Positions 45,791-55,168 of a stretch of DNA of 64,000 nt are shown one piece after another. The DNA is from Mesobacillus jeotgali (GTDB taxonomy: Bacteria; Bacillota; Bacilli; Bacillales; Cytobacillaceae), in the NCBI RefSeq assembly GCF_014856545.2, contig NZ_CP109811.1, positions 178,501 to 242,500 of the forward strand, in the 5' to 3' direction. Made by a program: the position numbers and the translations under genes. Each line of letters begins with the position of its first letter. The first letter of the stretch is position 1. Under the pieces are notes generated by a model. It made no database searches. It saw only the letters and a list, made by a program, of their open reading frames with translations, and was not told the DNA's origin.

Positions 45791-46375
45791 TTACCTTTTA
45801 TAAATGGCGGCTCCGGTTAGAAAACCTGCAAGCATACCAAAAATATGTGCCGTAATATTGATGTTCGATTGGACGAATGTCATGACCACGGCAATGATGG
45901 CAATCGTCATGATTGTCTGGGAGTTTTCACGTGACATCATGGCTTTTCGGAACATTGTGATAGAAATATAGAAACCGAAAAGTCCGAAGATGGCTCCGCT
46001 AGAACCAACATGTGTGTAGGTCAGCGGCTCGAGAATCAGGGTAGCGATGTTTGCGGCGATGCCTGTAGCGAGATAGAGCAGGATGAATTTTGTTTTGCCA
46101 AGCAGCTGCTCGAGTGCCGGGCCGAACAACACGAGCGAAAAGCTGTTGAACAGCATATGCGCAAACCCTGCATGCATGAAGATCGGTGTGACAAGCCGCC
46201 AGTATTCGCCGTTCACAACGTACAAGTTCACACCGGCCAGAAGTCCAAACAGGTATTTGCTCGGGAAGATTGGCAATGCCGTCAACAGATATAATATGAT
46301 ATGGATGGCAATGATGATGGTAATAACAGGGTAAAATCTAATGAAGTCGCGCAAGCTTTCTGTTCTTGTAAACAT
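45791..46375 (-). CDS. ydcA: Rhomboid-family intramembrane serine protease (YdcA-like)
   Basis: 194-residue membrane protein with six helices. Catalytic Ser is in GSSGAIFGL and His in ITAHIFGMLAGF; the second-helix HAGFAHMLFNSFSL segment supplies the conserved His and Asn. ATG at 46375 has GAGGAGG 5 bases upstream. It reads against the flanking genes, as in B. subtilis, where ydcA is also next to acpS. Confidence 0.9.
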   Translation of the reverse strand: MFTRTESLRDFIRFYPVITIIIAIHIILYLLTALPIFPSKYLFGLLAGVNLYVVNGEYWRLVTPIFMHAGFAHMLFNSFSLVLFGPALEQLLGKTKFILLYLATGIAANIATLILEPLTYTHVGSSGAIFGLFGFYISITMFRKAMMSRENSQTIMTIAIIAVVMTFVQSNINITAHIFGMLAGFLTGAAIYKR

Positions 46376-46519
46376 GGAAACCTCCTCGGTCCTCATAATC
46401 GTGAGGTTTGGTTATTTTTAAATTGGTAAAAGTCCTAATCTAAAGGATAGCCCTAATGAACGAAAGTTGTACACTATTTTCTATGCGCATTTCATCTTTT
46501 TTAGAAGGGAGCTGGAAAA

Positions 46520-46873
46520 ATGATCATCGGAACAGGAATCGATATCGTGGAAATCGGAAGAATCCGCAAACTGGCAGAGTCGCAGCCGCGCTTTGCCGAG
46601 AGGGTTTTAACGGAAAAAGAAAGAGAAGTTTATAAACAATATAATGAACGGAGAGGAATTGAATTCCTTGCCGGACGCTGGGCAGCGAAGGAAGCTTTTT
46701 CAAAAGCGAAAGGGACTGGCATCGGCAAAGAATTGTCCTTCATGGATATCGAAATCGAGCACGACCCACACGGAAGGCCAATCGTCACAAAGCCTTATAT
46801 GGAGGGGGTACACCTTTCTATTTCTCACAGTGAGCATTATGCTATCGCACAGGTGGTCATCGAAAAAATTTAA
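46520..46873 (+). CDS. acpS: Holo-[acyl-carrier-protein] synthase AcpS
   Basis: Transfers 4'-phosphopantetheine from CoA to acyl carrier protein, required for lipid synthesis. 117 residues; GIDIVEI with the Mg-binding Asp, the WAAKEAFSKA signature with catalytic Glu, and C-terminal SISHS. SD AGAAGGGAG precedes the ATG. Downstream is ydcC, as in B. subtilis. Confidence 0.97.
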   Translation: MIIGTGIDIVEIGRIRKLAESQPRFAERVLTEKEREVYKQYNERRGIEFLAGRWAAKEAFSKAKGTGIGKELSFMDIEIEHDPHGRPIVTKPYMEGVHLSISHSEHYAIAQVVIEKI

Positions 46874-47064
46874 AATGCTTGTCAATCCCGGGGGCATATT
46901 CGCCCAGGTTGTCTCATATATTCATAATGCAGTAAGGGAGACAAGGCTAGGGCGGCGAGAACAAGGCTGCACGAAGACAACTCAAGCATTTTTGCAGCCA
47001 GTGTCTTATTCCTGTCCTTTCTTTCCCTTTACACGTTTAAATGAGACTAAAAGGGGTTGGAAGA

Positions 47065-48078
47065 ATGAAGAAAAGGTTATTGCTGCTTCTCGCCGGGCTC
47101 ATGGTTATTTTTGCTCTGGCTGCCTGCGGTACAAAATCACAGGAATCTGTGGTTAAGGAGTTGGATGGAACGCTCGAAGATCTGAAGAGTTACAAGGCTA
47201 AGGCAAAGATGACATTACAAATGGGCACGGAGCCGCAAGTGTATGATGTGGAGATTTGGCATAAAGATCCGTCATTTTACCGCGTGAACCTGAAGAATGC
47301 CCAGAAGGACCAAAGCCAGATGATCCTCAGGAATGATGAAGGAGTTTTTGTTCTTACGCCTGCCCTTAACAAAAGCTTCAAATTCCAGAGCGACTGGCCG
47401 AAGAACAGCAGCCAGGCTTATCTGTACGAATCTTTAATCACTGATATTCTCGAGGATAAGCAAGCGAAATTCTCGGCGACCAAGGAGCATTATGTGTTCG
47501 AAACGAAAACAAGGTACCAGAACAATAAGATGCTTCCAATCCAGGAAATCAAGCTGAACAAAAAGAGCCTGGCGCCGGTTAGTGTGAAGGTGATGGATCC
47601 AGACCGCAATGCGCTGGTGACGGTTGAATTCTCTGACGTGAAATTCGACGCAAGTTTTGATAAAGATGCGTTTGATATGAAAAAGAACATGACAGGTGCT
47701 CAGCTTGAGGTACCGGTTATGGCAGATGTAGAAGACAAGGAATTCACAGTGAAATACCCAGTGGCTGAAATCCCAGGCGTGACTTTGATTGATGAAAAGG
47801 AAATCACGACTGAGGATGGAAAGCGCGTCGTATTGACCTATGATGGCGAAAAGTCCTTCACGCTGATCCAGGAAAAAGCAGACGCGATGCCTGCAATGTC
47901 CTCTGCGATCAACATGACTGGAAAACCTGTCGACCTAGGATTCACGATTGGAGCCATGAATGAAACCTCTGTATCCTGGACCCACCTTGGAGTCGATTAT
48001 ATGCTGGCTTCAACAGATCTATCACCAGAAGAACTGGAAATGGTCGCAAAATCAGTTCTGGCCGATATGGAAAAATAA
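47065..48078 (+). CDS. ydcC: Lipoprotein YdcC (LolA-like fold)
   Basis: 337-residue exported lipoprotein. The signal peptide ends LAAC (lipobox; Cys about residue 20). The mature part is a LolA-like half-barrel binding domain with YdcC family features (SYKAKAKMTLQMG, VEIWHKDPSFYRV, LTPALNKSFKFQSDWP). The role is unclear, perhaps lipid or lipoprotein handling. ATG at 47065 has AAAGGGG upstream. The preceding gap (46874-47064) holds no gene. Confidence 0.9.
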   Translation: MKKRLLLLLAGLMVIFALAACGTKSQESVVKELDGTLEDLKSYKAKAKMTLQMGTEPQVYDVEIWHKDPSFYRVNLKNAQKDQSQMILRNDEGVFVLTPALNKSFKFQSDWPKNSSQAYLYESLITDILEDKQAKFSATKEHYVFETKTRYQNNKMLPIQEIKLNKKSLAPVSVKVMDPDRNALVTVEFSDVKFDASFDKDAFDMKKNMTGAQLEVPVMADVEDKEFTVKYPVAEIPGVTLIDEKEITTEDGKRVVLTYDGEKSFTLIQEKADAMPAMSSAINMTGKPVDLGFTIGAMNETSVSWTHLGVDYMLASTDLSPEELEMVAKSVLADMEK

Positions 48079-48084
48079 AAATTC

Positions 48085-48120
48085 AAATGCAGGCTCAGTG
48101 TAACCTGGGCCTGTTTTTTT
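48085..48120 (+). terminator. Terminator of ydcC
   Basis: CAGGCTCAG and CTGGGCCTG pair around TGTAAC, followed by T-run. Confidence 0.85.
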
Positions 48121-48300
48121 ATGAGTATTGATGCAAGAAAAGGGATTATTTTGCTTATTTTTTTTAGCTAAACCTGCGTTTTTCTGCCACGAACTTTCCA
48201 CTCGAAAAATCCGTATATATTATCCATTTGACATTGAGTTCTATCGGTTTGATAATAAAACAATAAAAATAATGTTCGGGTTGAAGGAAGTGGAGTTTCG

Positions 48301-49458
48301 TTGGAGGAGCAAGGATTTTTTTACCGTGATACATGGGCAGAGGTAGACCTTGATCACGTCAGGGCAAATGTGGAGCGGATTAAGGGCCACCTGCCTAAAA
48401 ATGTTGAATTTATTGCCGTGGTGAAGGCCAATGCTTACGGCCATGGGGATTCACAGGTGGCAGAAGCGGCTATAGCAGCGGGAGCATCGATGCTGGCTGT
48501 CGCGTTCATGGATGAAGCCCTCGCGCTCAGAAAGAAGGGAATCACCGCACCGATCCTTGTACTGGGAGCCAGCCGGCCGGAGGATGTGAACATCGCGGCC
48601 GAGGAGGATATCATCCTGACTGTTTTCCAGAAGGATTGGCTGGAAAAAGCGCGTCAAGTACTAAAAGCAGATGCTTCCCTGTCACTTCATATAAAAATAG
48701 ACACAGGTATGGGCCGTATCGGTATTCGATCTGTAGAAGAATTGAAGACTGCGGAAAAATTGATTGATGAGGATGAAAGACTCCAGCTGCACGGCATCTA
48801 TACCCATTATGCGACAGCGGATGAATTGGATGACTCATATTTTAACAAGCAGCTTGCCTTGTTCCAGGAAATGCTCGGTGCCATAGAAACGCAGCCGCCT
48901 GTTGTCCACAGCAGCAACAGTGCCGCCGCTCTGATGCATGGAGATGCCCGCTTCAACGCGGTAAGGGTCGGAATTGCGATGTACGGCCTGGCCCCGTCAA
49001 TGGAGATCGCACCTGAATTGCCGGTCGAGCTGCAGGAGGCATTCACGCTGCATTCCAGGCTCGTACATGTGAAGAAGCTTGAAAAAGGCGAGAAGGTCAG
49101 CTACGGAGCGACATATGAAGCGCCGGAAGAAATTTGGGTAGGGACGCTTCCAATTGGGTATGCTGATGGATGGATAAGAAGACTGCAGGGTCAGGAATTA
49201 CTGGTCGATGGCAAAAGGTCCCCGATCATCGGAAGGATTTGCATGGATCAATGCATGGTAAAGCTTCCGTACGAGGTTCCGGTGGGAACGATTGCCACCT
49301 TGATCGGCAGCCAGGGACAGGAGTCAATCTCCATCAATGAGATTGCCAGCAAGCTAGAAACCATCAATTATGAAGTCCCGTGCATCATCTCCTCAAGGGT
49401 GCCAAGGTTGTACAGGCAAAATGGCAAAGTGGTCGATTTGAACAATTCGCTGTTATAG
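48301..49458 (+). CDS. alr: Alanine racemase
   Basis: PLP-dependent interconversion of L- and D-alanine for wall synthesis. 385 residues; TIM-barrel with PLP-lysine (Lys42) in [10 protein letters not shown], the catalytic Tyr in [10 protein letters not shown] and [10 protein letters not shown] further on. TTG start at 48301 fits B. subtilis Alr (which begins near FYRDTWAE), with GTGGAG 6 bases upstream. D-alanine feeds ddl, encoded 10 kb upstream. Confidence 0.95.
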   Translation: MEEQGFFYRDTWAEVDLDHVRANVERIKGHLPKNVEFIAVVKANAYGHGDSQVAEAAIAAGASMLAVAFMDEALALRKKGITAPILVLGASRPEDVNIAAEEDIILTVFQKDWLEKARQVLKADASLSLHIKIDTGMGRIGIRSVEELKTAEKLIDEDERLQLHGIYTHYATADELDDSYFNKQLALFQEMLGAIETQPPVVHSSNSAAALMHGDARFNAVRVGIAMYGLAPSMEIAPELPVELQEAFTLHSRLVHVKKLEKGEKVSYGATYEAPEEIWVGTLPIGYADGWIRRLQGQELLVDGKRSPIIGRICMDQCMVKLPYEVPVGTIATLIGSQGQESISINEIASKLETINYEVPCIISSRVPRLYRQNGKVVDLNNSLL

Positions 49459-49649
49459 AACATCCAATAATTAACAAACCTGTGTAATCCCGCTAATACC
49501 ATGCATAAAATACTAATTTTTTGGCGGATAATACAGAAGAATTGCTGATTTACCTTTGCATCTGGCATAAATAGTGATAATATTAGAAATGGTAGAGAGA
49601 TAACGAACTTAATAATGGTATGTAGTGATGATGGTGGAGGTGTATGTTT

Positions 49650-49931
49650 GTGTCTGAATCCAGCGCAACAACTGAGATTTTGGTAAAGTTACCGCAGCAT
49701 CTTTTAAGTGAACTAGATGGATTTGTTAAGCAAGAGAACGTAAACCGCAGCGAATTTATTTATCAGGCAACAAAAATGTTTTTGCGTGAGAAGAAAAAGA
49801 GACAAATTCGTGAATCCATGAGACGTGGCTATATGGAAATGGCCAAGATTAATTTGACCATTGCATCTGAAGCATTTCAAGCAGAATACGAGGCAGAACA
49901 CACAGTTGAACGTCTAGTCAGCGGAGGATAA
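49650..49931 (+). CDS. ndoAI: Antitoxin NdoAI/EndoAI (MazE-like)
   Basis: Antitoxin of the NdoA toxin, 93 residues. The N-terminal ribbon-helix-helix ([18 protein letters not shown]) binds DNA and dimerises, while the C-terminal [13 protein letters not shown]...[13 protein letters not shown] blocks the toxin's active site. GTG at 49650 is chosen since GGAGGTG is 7 bases before it and the product then begins MSES, as in B. subtilis EndoAI. The toxin gene follows 4 bases later. Confidence 0.93.
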   Translation: MSESSATTEILVKLPQHLLSELDGFVKQENVNRSEFIYQATKMFLREKKKRQIRESMRRGYMEMAKINLTIASEAFQAEYEAEHTVERLVSGG

Positions 49932-49935
49932 TCCT

Positions 49936-50286
49936 TTGATTGTCAAACGTGGTGACGTCTATTTTGCGGACCTATCCCCAGTTGTTGGTTCAGAGCAAGG
50001 CGGAGTGCGCCCTGTCCTGGTCATCCAAAACGACATCGGGAATCGGTTTAGTCCCACAGTCATTATCGCAGCGATCACAGCACAGATCCAAAAAGCCAAG
50101 CTTCCTACTCATGTAGAGATAGATGCGAAGCGGTATGGTTTTGAACGAGACTCGGTCATCTTATTGGAACAGATACGCACAATTGACAAACAGCGCCTAA
50201 CCGATAAAATTACCCATCTCGATGACGAAATGATGGAAAAAGTGGATGAAGCCCTTCAGGTAAGTTTAGGTCTTATCGAATTTTGA
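49936..50286 (+). CDS. ndoA: Endoribonuclease toxin NdoA/EndoA (MazF family)
   Basis: Sequence-specific mRNA interferase, 116 residues, of the MazF/PemK fold ([28 protein letters not shown] at the N-terminus; the Arg and Thr of [15 protein letters not shown] are in the active-site area). The B. subtilis enzyme cuts at UACAU. TTG start with GGAGGA 6 bases ahead. It is translationally close to ndoAI and directly precedes the sigB module in related genomes; here array B lies between. Confidence 0.95.
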   Translation: MIVKRGDVYFADLSPVVGSEQGGVRPVLVIQNDIGNRFSPTVIIAAITAQIQKAKLPTHVEIDAKRYGFERDSVILLEQIRTIDKQRLTDKITHLDDEMMEKVDEALQVSLGLIEF

Positions 50287-50291
50287 TTTAA

Positions 50292-50322
50292 CAGCACGCT
50301 CTTAAAAAAGAGCGTTTTTTTG
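50292..50322 (+). terminator. Terminator of ndoAI-ndoA
   Basis: ACGCTCTT and AAGAGCGT pair around AAAA, followed by seven T. Confidence 0.92.
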
Positions 50323-50494
50323 TAACCGAACACCTGGCCTGCCCGCAGGCCTTATACATAACCAAAAAATAAAATCGGATGTTTTCTGTGTGGGAGGCAA
50401 GCTTAGCGGCTTGTCTCTTTTTTATTTAGTTGCCGGAGGTTGTGTTGGTTTCGGAGTTGAAAGAGGAGAGATGTCGGGGAAAGCTGTTAGAAGT

Positions 50495-51425
50495 AATTTA
50501 AGTTCGGACAGGTTTTGGTGTGGGATGCTTAAAAGCTGTCAAAAAAAGCCTGGGATTGTGACAGGTTTGGTGGTGGAAACGGAAAAGCTGTCAAAAGAGA
50601 GCCTAACTTAAGACAGGTTTGGGAGGAAAAGCAGAAAAGCTGTCAAAAGAAAGCCTAACTTAAGACAGGTTTGTGAAGAAAACCAGAAAAGCTGTCAAAA
50701 GAGAGCCCAACTTAAGACAGGTTTGTGAAGAAAACCAGAAAAGCTGTCAAAAGAGAGCCCAACTTAAGACAGGTTTGGGAAGAAAAGCAGAAAAGCTGTC
50801 AAAAGAAAGCCCAACTTAAGACAGGTTTGGGAAGAAAAGTGGAAAAGCTGTCAAAAGAGAGCCCAACTTAAGACAGGTTTGGAAGGAAAAGCGGAAAAGG
50901 TGTCAAAAGAAAGCCCAACTTAAGACAGGTTTGGGGAGAAAATCAGAAAAGCTGTCAAAAGAAAGCCCAACTTAAGACAGATTTGGGAGGAAAAGTGGAA
51001 AAGCTGTCAAAGAGAGCCCAACTTAAGACAGGTTTGGAAGGAAAAGCGGAAAAGCTGTCAAAAGAAAGCCTAACTTAAGACAGGTTTGTGAGGAAAAGCA
51101 GAAAAGCTGTCAAAAGAAAGCCCAACTTAAGACAGGTTTGTGAAAAAACCAGAAAAGCTGTCAAAAGAAAGCCCAACTTAAGACTGGTTTGGGGAGAAAA
51201 TCGGAAAAGCTGTCAAAAGAAAGCCTAACTTAAGACAGGTTTGGGAAGAAAACCAGAAAAGCTGTCAAAAGAAAGCCCAACTTAAGACAGGTTTGGGAAG
51301 AAAAGTGGAAAAGCTGTCAAAAGAAAGCCTAACTTAAGACAGGTTTGTGATGAAATGCGGAAAAGCTGTCAAAAGAGAGCCCAACTTAAGACAGGTTTGG
51401 AAGGAAAAGCGGAAAAGGTGTCAGA
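50495..51425. repeat. Tandem array B: about 18 copies of a 52-bp repeat
   Basis: Units recur every 52 bases (for example TGTCAAAAGA at 50641 and 50693) through the whole ndoA-rsbRA gap. Each has GACAG and CTGTC about 22 bases apart, a CTTAAG palindrome before GACAG, and purine-rich GAAGAAAAGCAGAAAAG and AAAAGAAAGCC segments. Units differ by point changes and rare single-base gaps. There are no unique spacers. The unit shares no clear sequence with array A but has the same length and the same kind of layout. Confidence 0.95.
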
Positions 51426-51630
51426 AGTAGCTCCTCGCCACAATTAAAAGAGAATTACATCAAGTAAAATGGAATACGGAAAAAATGGAATAATAACAAT
51501 AATACCTGCATAGCGATATTCGCAGAATCCTGTCGATTAGTTGATTTTATTTGACGAAAGAAAACTGTTATCATTAAATGGAGATATATAATCAGGAATT
51601 TATGAATATTTATTTACAGTTTTAAAATTG

Positions 51631-51656
51631 GTTTACAATTGGTCGGAAGAGGGTAA
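51631..51656 (+). promoter_or_regulatory. SigB-type promoter upstream of rsbRA
   Basis: -35 GTTTAC (51631-51636), 14-base spacer, -10 GGGTAA (51651-51656), 36 bases before the rsbRA ATG. This matches the SigB consensus GTTTAA-N14-GGGTAT at 10 of 12 positions. Confidence 0.65.
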
Positions 51657-51692
51657 TGTAAAATTTTGTTGTGATAGAATGGGGAGGATGGA

Positions 51693-52526
51693 ATGAATAA
51701 AATAATCTCGAACTATATCCAGGCTCACAAGCAGGACATCCTGGATCAATGGATAGATAGGACAAAAGAAGAAGCGGATGACCGGGTAGTCCGCCTTGTT
51801 TCAGATCGGGTTTTTCAGTCTGCGAGCAAGGAATTCATCGATTTGATCATCTCGAATTTCAAAGGGACGAGTGAAGAGTACAATGAAAGGTTGACGGATT
51901 TTGCTGAAAAGGTTGTCAGGCTTGGCTGGCCTTTGACGTTCGTCACCAAAGGACTGCATACCTTCAATTTGATTGTGTTTGAAGGCATGCAGAAAGAAGG
52001 TGTCGTGACGCAAGAGAATCAGATGGAGATCGTTTACGAGTTTGACCGCTGGGCAACTCCGATGAATAATGAAATCGTCAGCGTCTATTCATCCACATGG
52101 GAAAGAACAGTCTCCCTCCAGAAAATTGCCTTGCAGGAGCTATCTGCCCCGCTGATTCCTGTGTTTGAAGGAATTACGGTAATGCCGCTAGTAGGTACGA
52201 TTGATACTGAGCGTGCAAAGCAAATCATGGAAAACCTGCTGAAGGGTGCGGTAAAACACCGTTCCGAAGTAGTACTGATTGATATTACGGGTGTACCTGT
52301 CGTTGATACGATGGTTGCCCATCATATTATCCAGGCAGCGGATGCTGTTAGGCTCATCGGTGCCAAGTGCATGCTTGTAGGGATCCGTCCTGAAATTGCA
52401 CAGACCATCGTCAACCTCGGCATTGACCTGAACCAGTTTACAACAAAGAATAACTTGAAAAAAGGAATCGAAGCAGCTCTTGAGCTGACAAATAAAAAAA
52501 TCGTTTCATTGGAGGGAGCAAAGTGA
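51693..52526 (+). CDS. rsbRA: Stressosome co-antagonist RsbRA
   Basis: 277-residue stressosome component. The N-terminal half is a non-haem globin-like sensory domain (about residues 1-140), and the C-terminal half is a STAS domain (about 155-270) with the phosphorylatable Thr region [10 protein letters not shown]. With RsbS it forms the large complex that holds RsbT until stress. Good SD (GGGGAGG) precedes ATG. It overlaps rsbS by four bases (GTGA) and begins the operon. Confidence 0.95.
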   Translation: MNKIISNYIQAHKQDILDQWIDRTKEEADDRVVRLVSDRVFQSASKEFIDLIISNFKGTSEEYNERLTDFAEKVVRLGWPLTFVTKGLHTFNLIVFEGMQKEGVVTQENQMEIVYEFDRWATPMNNEIVSVYSSTWERTVSLQKIALQELSAPLIPVFEGITVMPLVGTIDTERAKQIMENLLKGAVKHRSEVVLIDITGVPVVDTMVAHHIIQAADAVRLIGAKCMLVGIRPEIAQTIVNLGIDLNQFTTKNNLKKGIEAALELTNKKIVSLEGAK

Positions 52527-52879
52527 GAATACCTATCCTAAAGCTGGATGATTGTCTGTTGGTCTCCATTCAATGGGAGCTTGATGACCAGACCGCTCTT
52601 CAATTTCAAGAGGATTTGCTCCATAAGATTCATGAGACAAGTGCGAATGGAGTCGTCATTGATCTGACATCAATTGACTTTATCGACTCTTTTATCGCCA
52701 AGGTTCTTGGGGACGTCATTAATATGTCCAAGCTCATGGGTGCGATTGTAGTGATTACCGGAATCCAGCCTGCTGTTGCCATAACGCTAATAGAATTAGG
52801 TATCGGCCTTGATGATGTCCTAACTGCATTAGATTTAGAAAAAGGTTTGGAGAAATTACAACAGGAATTGGGGGAATAG
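52523..52879 (+). CDS. rsbS: Stressosome antagonist RsbS
   Basis: 118-residue single STAS-domain protein that binds and inactivates RsbT in the stressosome. The phosphorylated Ser is Ser56 in [16 protein letters not shown] start overlaps the end of rsbRA. SD GGAGGGAG lies inside rsbRA. Followed after 4 bases by rsbT. Confidence 0.95.
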   Translation: MRIPILKLDDCLLVSIQWELDDQTALQFQEDLLHKIHETSANGVVIDLTSIDFIDSFIAKVLGDVINMSKLMGAIVVITGIQPAVAITLIELGIGLDDVLTALDLEKGLEKLQQELGE

Positions 52880-52883
52880 GTGA

Positions 52884-53285
52884 ATGGACATCCAATCCTG
52901 CGTTACGATCATAAACGAATGGGACATCGTCGCAGCACGCCAGCTTGGCCGGAATGTTGCGAAGGAGCTTGGTTTTGGAACAGTTGACCAGGCACGAATC
53001 ACCACCGCCATCAGTGAATTGGCCAGAAATATCTACTTATACGCCGGCAAAGGGCAGATTTGCATCGATAAATTATATGACGGCGGTAAAGCGGGATTGC
53101 GAATCAACGCAATGGACAGCGGCCCAGGTATAAAAGAAATACGCCAAGTCATGGAAGATGGCTTTTCAACATCAGGAGGACTAGGAGCCGGCCTTCCCGG
53201 AGTGAAGCGTCTAATGGATGAGTTTGACATAGACTCGAGCCCCGGACAAGGAACTCAGATTAAAGCGACTAAATGGCTCCGTTAG
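52884..53285 (+). CDS. rsbT: Serine/threonine kinase RsbT
   Basis: 133-residue GHKL-type kinase that phosphorylates RsbS and RsbR, then leaves to switch on RsbU. ATP-binding motifs are visible: N box ISELARNIYLYA, G1 DSGPGI and GAGLPGVKRLMDEF. SD GGGGGAATAGGTG precedes the ATG. Its end is 11 bases before the start of rsbU. Confidence 0.95.
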   Translation: MDIQSCVTIINEWDIVAARQLGRNVAKELGFGTVDQARITTAISELARNIYLYAGKGQICIDKLYDGGKAGLRINAMDSGPGIKEIRQVMEDGFSTSGGLGAGLPGVKRLMDEFDIDSSPGQGTQIKATKWLR

Positions 53286-53296
53286 GGGGAGAAAGT

Positions 53297-54307
53297 ATGG
53301 ATTTCCGAGAAATGATGGAATCAAAGTATCGGGATATTCTTGACAATTATATAAAAGAGCAATCTGAGCAGGCATTATATGCAGGGCAGAAATTCAGCCG
53401 CAAGTCGATTGAGCAAAAAATTGCACCGGAAGAAATCGTCAGCCTCCATAAAAGCATACTGCTCGAGATGTATCCTGAACTTCCAGATGATATCATGCAT
53501 TCCTTTGATATCCTCCTTGAGGTGATGATTGCCTATGGTATCGCATACCGAGAGCATCAAAGCCTGAGACACCAGCAGGAGGAATTAAGATCTGAAATGG
53601 AAATTGCCGCCAATGTTCAGCAAACCTTGCTGGGTACGAAAATTCCAGCTGTGCCTGGGATTGATATCGGGGCCATCAGTGTTCCGGCCAAGCATATGAA
53701 CGGTGACTATTTCCATTTTGTCCAGGATGAGAACAATAATATCAGTGTCGCGATCGCTGATGTCATTGGAAAGGGTATTCCGGCCGCACTTTGTATGTCC
53801 ATGATCAAGTATGCAATGGACAGCCTGCCAGAAAACCGGCTTGATCCGAGCAGCATCCTGGAAAATCTGAACAGAGTCGTTGAACAGAACGTTGACCCAA
53901 GCATGTTCATCACGATGTTCTACGGAATGTTCAATCCTTCCAACAACGTCTTCTACTATGCCTCAGCAGGGCATGAGCCTGGCTTCTATTATGATTCCAA
54001 AAAGAAGGAATTCTCTGAGTTGGTCGCTAGAGGCTTACTGCTAGGGGTGGACAAGCGGACGAAGTATACCCAGTATGAGAAAGAAATACTTCCTGGGGAT
54101 ATGGTGATCTTGATGTCTGACGGAGTGACCGAGTGCAGAACGGAAGAAGGATTCATCGAAAAGGAAACATTAATCGGATATATAAATAAATATATTCACT
54201 TAAATGCTCAGGAAATTGTCAATAATATCTTTAGGGAACTTGAAAAACTTCAGCATTTCCAATTGCGTGATGATTTTACTCTAATCATTTTAAAAAGAGA
54301 TGTTTAA
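53297..54307 (+). CDS. rsbU: PP2C-type phosphatase RsbU
   Basis: 336-residue environmental-stress phosphatase that dephosphorylates RsbV when bound by RsbT. The N-terminal about 85 residues form the RsbT-binding helical domain; the C-terminal PPM domain has metal-binding Asp in HMNGDYFHF, VAIADVIGKGIPA and ILMSDGVTE. ATG at 53297 is chosen for AGGGGGAGA just before it; the frame extends upstream but overlaps rsbT. Its stop codon lies inside the SigB promoter of rsbV. Confidence 0.95.
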   Translation: MDFREMMESKYRDILDNYIKEQSEQALYAGQKFSRKSIEQKIAPEEIVSLHKSILLEMYPELPDDIMHSFDILLEVMIAYGIAYREHQSLRHQQEELRSEMEIAANVQQTLLGTKIPAVPGIDIGAISVPAKHMNGDYFHFVQDENNNISVAIADVIGKGIPAALCMSMIKYAMDSLPENRLDPSSILENLNRVVEQNVDPSMFITMFYGMFNPSNNVFYYASAGHEPGFYYDSKKKEFSELVARGLLLGVDKRTKYTQYEKEILPGDMVILMSDGVTECRTEEGFIEKETLIGYINKYIHLNAQEIVNNIFRELEKLQHFQLRDDFTLIILKRDV

Positions 54308-54327
54308 TCGGGTTCCAAACCGGGTAA
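54302..54327 (+). promoter_or_regulatory. SigB promoter of rsbV-rsbW-sigB-rsbX
   Basis: -35 GTTTAA (54302-54307), 14-base spacer, -10 GGGTAA (54322-54327). It is an almost perfect match to the SigB consensus and overlaps the rsbU stop codon. In B. subtilis the same promoter gives SigB autoregulation. Confidence 0.9.
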
Positions 54328-54365
54328 ATCAAAAGAGCAATTGAATTGTAAAGGGTGGGTCATTT

Positions 54366-54698
54366 ATGAATATTTCGATAGATGTGAAAGAAACAGAATC
54401 AACATTAGCAGTCAAGGTAAGTGGCGAAATTGATGCATATACAGCTCCACAGTTACGTGAAAAGCTTTTCCCTATGTCCGAAAAAGAGGGCGTAAAGATG
54501 GTTGTTGACCTTTCAGAGGTCAATTATATGGATAGTACAGGGCTTGGAGTATTTGTGGGAGTGTTCAAAAACGTGCGTGCACATGACGGTGAGTTTAAAA
54601 TCGTTGGGTTGTCCGAGCGTTTACAGAGACTTTTCGAAATCACTGGCTTGGCCGATATTATCGATATAAACAGCCAGATTGAGGGTGGAGTGCAATGA
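54366..54698 (+). CDS. rsbV: Anti-anti-sigma factor RsbV
   Basis: 110-residue STAS protein that, when unphosphorylated, traps RsbW and frees SigB. The switch Ser is Ser57 in NYMDSTGLGVFVG. SD AAAGGGTGGG precedes the ATG. Ends overlapping rsbW by four bases. Confidence 0.96.
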   Translation: MNISIDVKETESTLAVKVSGEIDAYTAPQLREKLFPMSEKEGVKMVVDLSEVNYMDSTGLGVFVGVFKNVRAHDGEFKIVGLSERLQRLFEITGLADIIDINSQIEGGVQ

Positions 54699-55168
54699 AC
54701 CAGTCATTTGACTATATTGAGATGAAAATCCCGGCTAAACCGGAATTCGTGGGTGTCATTCGTTTGACCCTGTCTGGTATTGCAAGCCGCATGGGTTTTT
54801 CCTACGACGAGATTGAAGATTTAAAAATTGCTACCAGCGAAGCTTGTACCAACGCTGTACAGCATGCATATAAAAACAATGAGAACGGCGAAGTCATCAT
54901 CGGTTTCGGATTGTATGAAGACAAGCTTGAAGTGATGGTTGCAGATAATGGCCAGAGCTTTGATTTCCACTCAGCGCGCCAGGGACTAGGTCCTTATGAT
55001 CAGAATAGTTCTGTGGAATTCCTTCGCGAAGGAGGCTTGGGACTGTATTTGATCGAAACCTTGATGGACGAGGTTCGAATCCATCACAAAGAGGGCGTCA
55101 CGGTCTTTATGACCAAGTACCGAGAAGGAGAGCAGGTGGAGAGAGATGCAGAGACAATCTCAACCTAA
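54695..55168 (+). CDS. rsbW: Anti-sigma-B factor and kinase RsbW
   Basis: 157-residue GHKL kinase that binds SigB and also phosphorylates RsbV. N box TSEACTNAVQHAY, G1 ADNGQSFD and G2 EGGLGLYLIETLMDEV are present. SD GGGTGGAG lies just before the ATG, inside rsbV. It overlaps the start of sigB by 23 bases. Confidence 0.96.
   Translation: MNQSFDYIEMKIPAKPEFVGVIRLTLSGIASRMGFSYDEIEDLKIATSEACTNAVQHAYKNNENGEVIIGFGLYEDKLEVMVADNGQSFDFHSARQGLGPYDQNSSVEFLREGGLGLYLIETLMDEVRIHHKEGVTVFMTKYREGEQVERDAETIST

Noticed and set aside
46874..47064. Gene between acpS and ydcC
   Set aside because: The only open frame overlaps acpS in another frame and lacks an SD; no product is recognisable.
48128..48346. Open frame of 72 codons before alr
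   Set aside because: No SD, overlaps the alr start region and has random-looking composition.
50390..50611. Open frame of 73 codons
   Set aside because: Runs into array B and is composed of repeat sequence; start lacks a convincing SD and context.
50495..51425. CRISPR array
   Set aside because: Same reason: contiguous direct repeats, no unique spacers, no cas genes.
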